64,000 nt of DNA from Xiphydria camelus. Its lineage: Eukaryota; Arthropoda; Insecta; Hymenoptera; Xiphydriidae. Positions 34,034 through 43,497 of this stretch are shown here, piece by piece. Both the position numbers and the translations under genes were made by a program. The notes under the pieces are model-generated. The model was given only the letters and a program-made list of their open reading frames with translations. It had not been told where the DNA came from and did no database searches. The DNA lies in the NCBI GenBank assembly GCA_963678675.1, contig OY783194.1:18343370-18407369 (forward strand), read 5' to 3'. How positions within the stretch are numbered: position 1 is the first letter of the stretch; each line of letters starts with the position of its first letter.

Positions 34034-34082
34034 GTAATCGTTTTTATCATAATGTTAAAACTTTTAATTAGTCATTATTATA

Positions 34083-34524
34083 TGCCGCCACCTCTGCAAC
34101 CTCCAACGACTCCTAACATCGCGAGGAGAGCTAGTTTACAGGGCTACAATATCATCGATCGGCATAAACCGCCACTGATCTCCCAGAAATCAATGGGCGA
34201 CATACTGAAAAACATCAACAAAGTCAAAATGAAACTCGTCACAAGGTACGATTAAACAATTTTATCGCGGTAAACTTTTTATTCGCCAGGAACAAAGAGG
34301 AGTTTCGCATTGTCAGAATGTCGTGGCTGCGAAGGATTGATTTTGTTCACAGTGGGCTTTTAAACGTGTTTTTCAGATCGCCGGGTGGGAGACCTTTGCG
34401 AGCCAAACGAGAAAATAGCCCTTGCAACGACCTTCAAGAGATCTTACGGAAACGATATATCGCAATGCAATCGCCGGACAGTAGAAATTCCACCGCGACG
34501 TTGACGTTCGATAATTCGTTCTAG
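34083..34524 (+). CDS. Mitochondrial fission regulator-like terminal exons (captured)
   Basis: Exon A (to 34245) encodes a proline-rich start PPPLQPPTTPN, then SMGDILKNINKVKMKLVTR. After a 131-base GT-AG intron, exon B (34377-34524) reads RSPGGRPLRAKRENSP and LQEILRKRYIAM and ends in TAG. A proline run, a short helix with ILK-x2-N-KVK, the RSPGG-P motif and a last helix with an RK pair are the conserved C-terminal features of MTFR1/MTFR2 proteins, which promote mitochondrial fission. Only the C-terminal part is present. Both exons lie inside a Harbinger unit, so this is most likely a captured copy with intron retained, not the parent gene. The start of exon A is uncertain. Confidence 0.65.
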
Positions 34525-35470
34525 ATTAAGAACTCGATGATACTCAAGTTCTCTGGGTCGCAGCAATCGCGTCGGACGGTGCTCCGAGGAACGGCTATTG
34601 TAGCCTTCCTTTCCACGCGTGAGATTGAATCATGATTATAATTTTATCTGAGTCAGAGCTTTGGAGAATCAAAATTAATAGATCTCTCTTCTTTTTTTTA
34701 TAAATGAGTCTGTCTCTGCGAGCTAATTTCGCACGACACATTTTAGATTATAGTTCTTTTTTAATAGGAGGATAGAAGCTCATAGAAACGTCGGGAAAAT
34801 TTTGTTTTCTCTCTTCGCTCTTTTACTCAGAAAATGCAAGTTTAAATTTAAAATTGACGCACGCGGGTCTCTAATCGCGAGAATCTCAACGGTATCCAAT
34901 AATATCAACCAAAGAAGTCATCTACCATTGCATTGTCTTCTATAAGTAACATTTAAATTTATCTAGGTAGACATTATACCTTTCTTCAATTCGCGTGATT
35001 GCAGAGTTTTCAGGAGCAGAAGTGATACATCCGTCGTACGATGTAGAATATGAAAAAATTTTAGATTTGCATTGATACACTTTTGTAAGATACCTCGGCA
35101 TTAGACATCAAGTCGTACAACGCTCTTTGTATACTTTTTAGATAGGGTCGCGTATATTTAAAAAAAACGATAACATTGTACTGCTCTATGTAATCTCAGA
35201 GTAATGTCACCGCGTGATAAATCTTAAGTTGTAGCGATTTAAAAGTTTATAGATTTTAGAATATATTTTGTCCGATACGAGATTTGGATCAAATGGTGCA
35301 ATTTTACGTTGTAATTACTATTATTGACGACTCTCATAATTTTTTGAGACTGAACACATTCTTGTTGGTGAGATATCGAATGTTTGGACGTGTTTTGTAC
35401 CTGATGCTTTTATCGACGACTCGAAAATAAAAGTTATTGTTACGAAAATATAAATATATTGTTATAGATA
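34525..35470 (+). other. 3' UTR-like tract after the captured exons
   Basis: No open frame. A polyadenylation-like AATAAA lies at about 35426, shortly before the inverted Harbinger segment starts. This suggests the captured DNA included the complete 3' end of the source gene. Confidence 0.5.
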
Positions 35471-35477
35471 TCTTTTA

Positions 35478-35672
35478 TTTACCGGGCACGTATTTTCTTT
35501 GGATTTCTGATTCTTGGTAATACGTCAATGTCATCATCAGATGATGATTAAAAAACTGGTACATCAATCAACTATTTCAAAATTAATAACAATTTACCAC
35601 AACGATCAGGTTATGATTATGTCATGAAAGAATAAAGACGTCAAAAACAAAAAGTTAGGTTATACTGAGAAT
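35478..35672 (-). repeat. Inverted copy of the element's 5' region
   Basis: Reverse complement of about 33575-33770, including the SSSDDDI exon 1 end and its donor. It places Harbinger sequence on both sides of the captured exons. Confidence 0.8.
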
Positions 35673-36423
35673 AACAACTCCGAATTTCATTGGTTGCATT
35701 CAGCAGATCGAGCATAAACCGCTACTGCTCAGTACGCTCAGAAGTAGCGCTCTCTGTTCTGCTGACAACAAGTTCTGGCCGTGGCCTGCGATACAATAGG
35801 CGCGTGGCGCAGTGGATTTAAATGATCGACTTGTCGTACTTTAGCTTTGAAAAATCGTACTTTCGGATTGAAATTTGGCTTTGTAAAATCGTTTAGAAAC
35901 AATAAACTAATGTATTAAAAAGTTCGAAAAGAAACATTTTTTAGTTAGTAATAGACCCGTGAATATGGCCAAAATCGCCCGTTTTCTTATATTTAACTTC
36001 AAGTATTTAAAAATCCTGACGTGTGTGTGGTATGCAAATTTGAGTTAGATTCGTTTTTAACGCACATAAATCTATAAGAATCACCTGGTTTGGTTCGAGT
36101 AACAAAATCACCGTTGTCCGGTGTTATCTCTGGTTACAAAATATTGTGTTGTTTATATCAGTACCTCAGAGCTAAACAGTATTAACTCCATTGCCGGTGG
36201 CAAGAAAATGTAAATTTTTTCGTAATAATACATAAAATATAAGATGTTCCGTCGCACGACAGAGGGAATTCGACACATCGGTTCACACCGCTCGACATCA
36301 TTCATAAAATGCGCCAAAACTTCTTCCGATGGAAGTGAGCGGGAGCGCTGGAGCGTAACTCTTCTTCGCTACAAAACATGGCGACCGCTACCACTTGCGC
36401 TCACTTGGAGCGCTCGGTAGAAT

Positions 36424-36495
36424 GCGCGTTCAGCAGATTTTTACTGAGCTGCTCCACAACTGTTGCGGAGCGGAATGATCTGCTGAATGCACCCA
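36424..36495. repeat. Short hairpin with TTCAGCAGAT ends
   Basis: TTCAGCAGATTTTTACT... is complemented by ...GATCTGCTGAATGC. The TGCATTCAGCAGATC end also occurs at 35695. A very short MITE is likely. Confidence 0.5.
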
Positions 36496-37189
36496 TTTAT
36501 CGCGCCGGAACAGCTGTCAAAACGACCAAATGTCATGCGCAGTACGTACTTCTTACTACCAACCTAAAAATAATTTTAGATGGCCAACGCTTATACCTGG
36601 AATAGTTATCCCAGGCAAACTTGGAGCTGGTAAAACGCCTGCGCTTTATACCAGGTATAAAGAAGAGAGAGAGAGAGAGTATAAATTTATCCTCGGTATA
36701 CTTATTCTAGGTATAACTTGGCTTTGGTAAAACTGGCCCTTAGAGAGAAAGTGATGAATTCTTCATGGATGATGGAAAAGTTCGACGACGTGCATTAGCC
36801 TCCACGGAGAAATGTACCAAAGACGAAGGACGATTGGTATCCCGCTCATGAAATAGAAATAAATGAAACATAAAATAGTATTGATACAGAAAAAGAATGT
36901 ATAGTGCAGGTATTTATTTACCAATACGACTCACATTACCATCTGCTAACCAACGTGATTGAATACTTCAGCAAGCATCGATAACCAGGACCATGGTTAA
37001 TGACTTTGTGTTTTGCAACAACGAGCACCAACTCCCCCGGAGGACACGAAAAGCTGTAACATGAGGAATACGGTGAAAGGTTAATAAAATTATAGTTTCT
37101 AACTGAAGTTTACTGTCCCAAAATCATTCATTTTGTATGAGCATAAACTTTGAGAAGAGTGAGAGCCACGCGTGGTCACGATATCATTC

Positions 37190-37425
37190 TCTGTCACTCT
37201 TGCTATGAAGGATTTTTTTCTTTATTGATTTGTTTATTAACTCTCTGGTATCGCCTGACACACGCCTATTGTTACTTTCTTATCTTTGTAATCTCTGAAT
37301 CGCTTTAAATTGTACTTTAGTTTTAAGTTTGTGTATTTTGTACCTTATTTGCTTGTTTGATGTTTCTTGATTCTCAGAATACCATATTTATTCAACTTTG
37401 AATAATAAACGCCTTATCAATCAAT
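37190..37425 (+). mobile_element. LINE 3' end with ATCA tail
   Basis: Ends AATAATAAACGCCTTATCA then a CAAT repeat, as in 3' ends of several insect LINE families. No coding part and no target duplication fixed. Confidence 0.5.
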
Positions 37426-38221
37426 CAATCTCCCTCTCCCCCTCTCTCTCTGTCTCCGCTGCTTAAATCTCTGGCAGACGGATTGAGCACATTTAATTGA
37501 ATATAGCTATTCAACCCTTTAACGTCTTTGTTACCATATGGTTACATTGACTATTCATGATCATTAACTCATAAAATATCACACTTATCCATATACTACC
37601 GCCGTTACCACATGGTTACAAATCTGAATAACCAATTAGACATATAGCGCCATCTGTAGACGATTCATACCTATGGTAAAATCAGATTTTTTTATTGAAG
37701 CTAAATATTGAAGCTACAAGTTGTTGGCAGTCAAAGAGATCGTTTATTCTAAAATTTACATTACTTGTTAGAGAAATATTGATTAACTACCCTACCCTGC
37801 TTCACGCTTCCATCTCGAATGAAAGATAAATTATAATTCATAATTATCAGACGTACTAGGCAGCATCACAACATTCGAATCTTTCAAAGAATCTCAAAAG
37901 TAATATGAAGAATATTTGTATCAAATTAATATCAACCAATTATTATAGTTTACGTTTATTCAAAAACTATCCACAATACAGCCTAGAGTACATTATAACT
38001 ACCTTCGTTCAGTACTTTTTCATACTCCAGAGTTTGGACACGTGCTTTGTACTTGGCTAATTCTCTTAACAGTTCTTCTTCTCGACTCTTAGCCTACGCT
38101 ACCTCAAATTCAATGTTCTTGCCGCCCACTTTTAATTCAATCACATTAATCTCCTGAGAAGAATTGCGTTTATCTGGTGAAACATGAAGCTTCTTCATCG
38201 GATCACTAAGCCTTATATCCT

Positions 38222-38467
38222 TGTTGGAGTAATTTGCTTTTACCTATATAAGATTGTTACCCCTGACTCCCACCGTCACGCCACCTAGGCGATAGCGTCC
38301 TGCATCGTTTTAGTTACCGTTACGTCTAGTTACTATTAGTCTTCAGTTTTAGTTTCCGTCATGTAAGAGTCTACACACGTTTTCTGTTCTCTGTGAAATA
38401 TACTTGTATCGTTACTTTTCTCGCATCATCCTGAATGGAAGAAATCACGCACACCTAATCCCTATCA
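38222..38467 (+). repeat. 5' LTR of copia element
   Basis: TGTTGGAGTAATTTGC ... CCCTATCA. It contains a TATATAAG box near 38245 that could direct transcription. The last bases differ from the 3' LTR by C versus T. Confidence 0.93.
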
Positions 38468-38490
38468 GGTTATGGGCCCAGGGAAACCAT
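38468..38490 (+). promoter_or_regulatory. Primer-binding site, initiator tRNA-Met type
   Basis: GGTTATGGGCCCAG right after the LTR is the site known from Drosophila copia, which primes from an internal fragment of initiator tRNA-Met instead of its 3' end. Confidence 0.8.
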
Positions 38491-38609
38491 GCGAGAAATA
38501 GTTTTGGTCAGAAGTTAAGTAAAAACGTGAAAAATCTCGAAACTCAAGAAGCCGACCTTTGAGGTTATCTCCCTGCCCTCGTGCGATCGTGGAATATATA
38601 ATCGACATA

Positions 38610-41600
38610 ATGGAAAGCGAGTTGTCGAGAGTGACTAAACTCAAAAACATCGAAAACTGGGGAATCTGGAAATTTCAGATAAAAGTTCTGCTCAATTCGC
38701 ATGGAGCGTTGAACGTTGCCTTAGGGACGGAACGAAAACCAGCAGAACTCGGTGCAGAGATCAACGCAACCGCACGAACCGAACACACAAAAAGCCTGGA
38801 AAAATGGAACAAGAGCGACGCGACAGCGCAGAAATTAATCGTCACGACCATCGGAGAACAACCAACGCTCCACATAATCAACTGCTCGACGGCAGCGGAA
38901 ATGTGGCTGAAACTTACCACAATCTACGAGCAGAAGTCAGAAGCAAGTGTGCACATGCTGCAACAAAACTGGTACAGCACGACGAAGAAAACTACAGACA
39001 ACATCGCAACGCATATCGCAAAACTTGAGGAAATCGCACACAGATTGAAGCTCATGGGCGAGCAAATATCAGACTCCATGATCATAACCAAAATCCTGAT
39101 GACCTTGCCGGAGAGCTACAGACATTTCATCAGCGCATGGGAATCTGCGCCAGCGGGAGAGCGCACTCTGGAGAACCTGAAAGCGAGGCTCATGATAGAG
39201 GAATCGAGAAGTGCAGCTCAAGAGGACAAAGCAGCGAATGCTTTATCAACTAACGCTTATCGTGGGAAGCCCGGACGAGGGCGCGGCGGCCGAGGTGGAC
39301 GCGGAGGTCGAGGCGGACGCGGAGGTTCGTCGAATGAATCATCTAGGCCAGGTAGATGCTACGAGTGCGGCGTGTTCGGACATTGGGCTCGTGAATGCTC
39401 TCAGCGGAAGGGAGACGACAATCATCGGGGACTACAAGGGGCCAGTAATGCCTCCGGGAAAAGGCTACACGGTGAAAGCCTAGTGAGCGAGGCCCTAACC
39501 TCAGAAACATCGCAAGCCGGACGAGAGGCAGAATGGTTCCTAGATTCCGGAGCTAGCGACCACATGACCAATCGAAGGGACCGGTTCGTGACCTATGAAG
39601 CTTTCGAGTCCCCAGCGCCAGTTCGCATCGGCGATGGAGGATCTATCGAAGCCCATGGAAAAGGGAGCATCAACGTCATCATGTTCAACGGAGAAAGCTG
39701 GGACGAAAACCATCTAGTCGACGTTTTATATGTGCCGAAATTAAAATATAATCTGTTCTCATTAAGAGCCGCCCTAGACAAAGGCCTCGAGATGCAGTCA
39801 ACAAACACCACCTGCGAGATAATTAAAAATGGCCGCATCATCGCAACAGGAGTTCGCAAAGGAAAAATGTATATAATGCAATTCGATAATGCCGAGCCGA
39901 AAAGGTCGAGATGGAGAAACGATCCACCGCAGGCATTCCTAACCTCATCAGACACACTGAGGAGCTGGCACGAAAAAATGGCACATCAGAACTTCAGGCA
40001 CGTAAGGCAGATTCTCGGTAGATTCCAAATACCAGTAAAAGGTGAGAAAAATCCATTTTGCGAAGCATGCACCCTCGGAAAGATGCACAGACTCCCTTTC
40101 CCGGAGAGCGACTCAAGAACGAAGAACATCGGAGAAATTATACACGCTGATCTCTGCGGACCTATGCCAACCAAGTCACTAGGCGGTTCGAGATACTATC
40201 TCCTACTAAAAGACGACTACTCGCACTTCCGAACAGTATACTTCATCGAGAGTAAAGCAGAAACAACGAACCGCATCGAAAAATTCCTAAAGAAGGCCGA
40301 GAAACAATGCCCTGCGGGAGTACGAGTCCTCCGCACAGATAATGGATTGGAATTCATTAACAACGAGATGAAGGAACTAACGGACAGCCTCGGCATCCGA
40401 CACCAGAGAACTGTAGCGTACACACCAGAGCAGAATGGATCGGCGGAGAGGGACAATCGCACGCTGAAGGAAGCGGCACGTACAATGATGCTCGCTGGTG
40501 GATTCAAAGCCGAATTCTGGGCAGAAGCCGTTAATATGGCCGTCGACACACTGAATCGCACCGGAACGAGCAGCGTCAAAGGTATGACTCCCTCAGAACT
40601 CTGGTTTCAGCGTAAGCCCGACTTGAAAGAGATGCACGCCTTCGGCGAAGAGGTCTTCGTACATATTCCAAAGGAGAAACGTCGAGCACTGGACGCCAAA
40701 GCAAAAAAAGGCTATCTAGTAGGATACGGAGACGAAACCAAAGGATTCAGAGTGTGGTTTCCAGACAGAAACAGAACTGAGACGGCCAGAGACATAGTTT
40801 TCTCGGGAAGAGTCGAACCGGCGGTCGCACCAAGCGAACGCAACGACGAGGAGATTTGGCTGGGCATCGAACGTCCCCCGGAGGAGCACGAAGATTCCGA
40901 GGACGAGCTCGAGCCATTACAGAACGCAGAGGAGCCGGAAGAAGAACAAGAACACGAAGAGGAAATGAGACCGGATGAACCGAACAACGAGGAAGAGCTA
41001 CAACAAGCAGCGGGAGATATAGAAGAAAACAACGAAGCAGCCCAACCTGAGAACGAGGCGCACGACCTTCGAGACAGAAGTACGCTGAGACCTCCCGTAA
41101 AATTTCGTGATTTCCTCGGCGATATATTTTTAGCGGAGAATCAGGAACCTCTGTCATACCACGAGGCAACACAAGGCGAAAACAGAGCGAAGTGGAAAAG
41201 AGCAATGGATGAGGAGCTCGAGTCTCTCAGGCAGAACAACGTCTGGGAGCTCGTGAATACCCCGACAGATACGAACATCATCGACTGCAAATGGACGTAT
41301 AAATTAAAGCGAGATGCAATTGGCAACGTCAAGCGGCATAAAGCGAGACTAGTAGCACGGGGATTTCGCCAAAGAGAGGGCATCGACTATCAGGAAACCC
41401 ACAGCCCTGTAGTCCGATTTGACTCAATCCGCGCTATTCTCGCTATAGCCGCATCCGAATCTATGCAGATAAAGCAGTTCGACGTGAAGACTGCATTCTT
41501 ATACGGCGACATCGACGAAGTCATCTATATGCAACAACCAGAGGGCTACGACGATGCAAGCGGAAGAGTTTGCAAGCTAAATCGAAGCTTGTACGGGTTG

Positions 41601-42707
41601 AAGCAGTCCTCTCGATGCTGGAACCGTCGTTTCACTGAATTCCTGAAAAGATTCAGTCTGAAAGGGACCGAAGCAGATCCATGCGTGTTTATATGCCAAA
41701 AGAAGAACCAGGATTTAATATTGGCAATATACATTGACGACGGACTAATCGTGGCGAAGGACAGAGCTCTGATCGACAAACTCCTTGCAGAACTGAAGAG
41801 CGAATTCGAAATAACTCAAAACGAGGCAGATTTATTTCTAGGAATCCACATAGAACGAGAGGCCGACGGATCAATTTTCCTGCACCAAGAGGCGTATACG
41901 AGAAGAGTTCTGGAAAGATTCCGAGTAGAAGAGGCCAACCCTGTAGCTATCCCAGCAGATCCAAACCAGCAACTATATCCGCTCGGTCATGCGGGAGAAC
42001 CAGAAGACGTCACAACGGCGCCATATCGCGAGGCGGTCGGAAGTCTGATATACTTATCGATAGTAACAAGACCTGACATAACATTCGCAGTGAACCAGGC
42101 AAGCAGGTATCTCGAGAACCCGACAACAACTCACTGGAAAGCCGTTAAGCGAATATTAAAGTACCTGAAAGGCACAATAAATCACGGGCTTCGATTCAAA
42201 TGCGACAAAAAAAAAGAACTACTCGCATACAGCGACGCAGATTACGCGGGAGATCTGCAGACACGACGATCGACGACGGGATACGCTCTCAAGCTGGCAT
42301 CAGCAACAATATCCTGGAACTCACAAAGGCAACAGGTCGTCGCACTGTCAACCACGGATGCAGAATACATGGCTGCATGTCAAACAGCCAAGGAAATAGC
42401 CTGGACAAAGAGTTTGATCAAGGAGCTGCTAAACGTAAAGAACGTCCCGACGACGCTCTTCATGGACAACCAGAGCGCAATAAGCCTGATCAAGAACCCG
42501 GTTTTCCATAAGCGGGTCAAACACATAGACGTCCGATTCCATTATATCAGAGAGAGGCACGCCGAAAAGGATTTCGCATTGGAGTGGGTGGCGTCAAAGG
42601 AACAGCACGCGGACATCCTGATAAAGCCGCTACCACGGCAGCAGCACAGATACCACCGAGAAGCGCTTGGAATTCAACCCAAGCACCTTCCACCAGGCGA
42701 GGACTGA
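38610..42707 (+). CDS. Copia Gag-Pol polyprotein
   Basis: The open frame begins at 38559, but the second in-frame ATG at 38610 (MESELSRVTKLKN) is the likelier start; it gives about 1,365 residues. Order, numbered from 38559: Gag to about 230; an RGG-rich run (about 230-250) and a CCHC knuckle CYECGVFGHWAREC near 266-280; aspartic protease DSGASDHM near 330; a histidine/cysteine pre-integrase zinc region near 470-510; integrase with D near 530, D near 592 (RTDNGLEF) and E near 629; reverse transcriptase from about 910 with FDVKTAFLYGD and YIDD near 1057; RNase H with DADYAG near 1225, AEYMAA near 1268 and DNQSA near 1302. All catalytic residues are present. The protein would form particles and copy and insert the element. 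The acidic linker (about 770-860) is unusually Glu-rich. Confidence 0.95.
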   Translation: MESELSRVTKLKNIENWGIWKFQIKVLLNSHGALNVALGTERKPAELGAEINATARTEHTKSLEKWNKSDATAQKLIVTTIGEQPTLHIINCSTAAEMWLKLTTIYEQKSEASVHMLQQNWYSTTKKTTDNIATHIAKLEEIAHRLKLMGEQISDSMIITKILMTLPESYRHFISAWESAPAGERTLENLKARLMIEESRSAAQEDKAANALSTNAYRGKPGRGRGGRGGRGGRGGRGGSSNESSRPGRCYECGVFGHWARECSQRKGDDNHRGLQGASNASGKRLHGESLVSEALTSETSQAGREAEWFLDSGASDHMTNRRDRFVTYEAFESPAPVRIGDGGSIEAHGKGSINVIMFNGESWDENHLVDVLYVPKLKYNLFSLRAALDKGLEMQSTNTTCEIIKNGRIIATGVRKGKMYIMQFDNAEPKRSRWRNDPPQAFLTSSDTLRSWHEKMAHQNFRHVRQILGRFQIPVKGEKNPFCEACTLGKMHRLPFPESDSRTKNIGEIIHADLCGPMPTKSLGGSRYYLLLKDDYSHFRTVYFIESKAETTNRIEKFLKKAEKQCPAGVRVLRTDNGLEFINNEMKELTDSLGIRHQRTVAYTPEQNGSAERDNRTLKEAARTMMLAGGFKAEFWAEAVNMAVDTLNRTGTSSVKGMTPSELWFQRKPDLKEMHAFGEEVFVHIPKEKRRALDAKAKKGYLVGYGDETKGFRVWFPDRNRTETARDIVFSGRVEPAVAPSERNDEEIWLGIERPPEEHEDSEDELEPLQNAEEPEEEQEHEEEMRPDEPNNEEELQQAAGDIEENNEAAQPENEAHDLRDRSTLRPPVKFRDFLGDIFLAENQEPLSYHEATQGENRAKWKRAMDEELESLRQNNVWELVNTPTDTNIIDCKWTYKLKRDAIGNVKRHKARLVARGFRQREGIDYQETHSPVVRFDSIRAILAIAASESMQIKQFDVKTAFLYGDIDEVIYMQQPEGYDDASGRVCKLNRSLYGLKQSSRCWNRRFTEFLKRFSLKGTEADPCVFICQKKNQDLILAIYIDDGLIVAKDRALIDKLLAELKSEFEITQNEADLFLGIHIEREADGSIFLHQEAYTRRVLERFRVEEANPVAIPADPNQQLYPLGHAGEPEDVTTAPYREAVGSLIYLSIVTRPDITFAVNQASRYLENPTTTHWKAVKRILKYLKGTINHGLRFKCDKKKELLAYSDADYAGDLQTRRSTTGYALKLASATISWNSQRQQVVALSTTDAEYMAACQTAKEIAWTKSLIKELLNVKNVPTTLFMDNQSAISLIKNPVFHKRVKHIDVRFHYIRERHAEKDFALEWVASKEQHADILIKPLPRQQHRYHREALGIQPKHLPPGED

Positions 42708-42759
42708 GACCAAAAAAAAAAAAATTACAGACCAAAGCAGTGTAAAACCAAAGCGGGAG

Positions 42760-43005
42760 TGTTGGAGTAATTTGCTTTTACCTATATAAGATTGTTACCC
42801 CTGACTCCCACCGTCACGCCACCTAGGCGATAGCGTCCTGCATCGTTTTAGTTACCGTTACGTCTAGTTACTATTAGTCTTCAGTTTTAGTTTCCGTCAT
42901 GTAAGAGTCTACACACGTTTTCTGTTCTCTGTGAAATATACTTGTATCGTTACTTTTCTCGCATCATCCTGAATGGAAGAAATCACGCACACCTAATCTC
43001 TATCA
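42760..43005 (+). repeat. 3' LTR of copia element
   Basis: 246 bp, TGTTGGAGTAATTTGC ... CTCTATCA, followed by ATCCT. Confidence 0.93.
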
Positions 43006-43130
43006 ATCCTTCTTCTTAGTGGCAGTTGCCTCGGTGGCACGTTTAGCAATTTCAACTTTCTATTGCTGAAGAACTTGGGTAGCAAGCAGTGAACTGTATT
43101 TTTCAAGTTTCTGTGTATTCCTGTAATGAT

Positions 43131-43497
43131 AAGTTAATTCATATTTTACATATAGTTTGTAAATAACTCTGCTTTTCATCCTCGAATTGCACTTTTTCTT
43201 ATCTTTTCTTTCGCTCGTAATTCTTTTGAACTTTGAATTGCTTCGTCTTCCTCATTCGATAAATTACTTTCTTCGATATTTATTGTCGCTCATCTTATTC
43301 AGTCACATTTTCTTTATCGTTTTCTCAACTTCAAAACGACTGCCTAATGAAATAATTTGAATTAATACGTAGTTTCTCAATAATATCCATATTCAATTAT
43401 GTAATACAAAATGGTAATTGTTCAATTTTACTTATCAGAAGTAAACATTATAGAGACTATGTTAGGTGTACAACTTTGCTTCCACCGTTTTCCTATA
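43131..43497. other. Noncoding, with accessory-protein traces
   Basis: A degenerate minus-strand reading continues to about 43290; the rest shows nothing. Confidence 0.4.

Larger units (their letters stand above)
33414..36739. mobile_element. Composite Harbinger element carrying MTFR-like exons
   Basis: Inverted ends GGGCCGGTTTTACCAA and GGGCCAGTTTTACCAA lie inside a 3-bp target duplication TTA (33411-33413, 36740-36742). The same locus in the duplicate repeat at 44240-44280 reads ...GTAGACTTAGAG without insertion, an empty site. Inside, in order: Harbinger transposase exons 1 and 2 (degenerate), two host-like exons with a 3' UTR-like tract, an inverted copy of the element's own 5' region (about 35478-35672), then an unrelated GC-richer segment and the right end. 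The whole 3.3 kb therefore moved as one unit. Confidence 0.85.
32818..37080. mobile_element. CCGGGTGTTTTCC element, copy interrupted by a composite Harbinger
   Basis: The left end CCGGGTGTTTTCCTGGG follows TA. Sequence 32818-33413 plus 36743-37080 is collinear with 43699-44590. Its right inverted repeat is missing. No coding capacity of its own is apparent. Confidence 0.8.
38222..43005 (+). mobile_element. Full-length copia (Ty1/copia) retrotransposon
   Basis: LTRs of 246 bp (38222-38467, 42760-43005) differ at one base that I can find. The 5-bp target duplication is ATCCT (38217-38221, 43006-43010). A primer site GGTTATGGGCCCAG directly follows the 5' LTR, and a purine tract AAAGCGGGAG directly precedes the 3' LTR. 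A single open frame fills the interior. One LTR difference implies a very recent insertion. All parts needed for movement look intact, so this is a candidate active element. Confidence 0.95.
37983..43130 (-). pseudogene. Harbinger accessory-protein remnant split by copia
   Basis: On the minus strand, 43130-43006 plus 38221-37983 read continuously once the copia element and one ATCCT are removed. The part after the junction reads DPMKKLHVSPDKRNSSQEIN, then a coiled coil LLRELAKYKARVQTLEYEK before TAG at 37983. In-frame stops (near 38093 and in the upstream part) show the gene was dead or died later. The coiled coil end is like other Myb/SANT accessory proteins in the window. A degenerate N-terminal piece with SNEEDEAIQSSKELRA lies near 43200-43260. 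Confidence 0.6.

Noticed and set aside
35800..35850. tRNA-like A box (TGGCGCAGTGGAT) suggesting a tRNA-derived SINE
   Set aside because: No convincing B box follows at the right distance and no tail or target duplication was found.
40712..41205. Minus-strand frames of 106 and 152 codons over the copia gene
   Set aside because: Shadows of the Glu/Asp-rich linker of the polyprotein.
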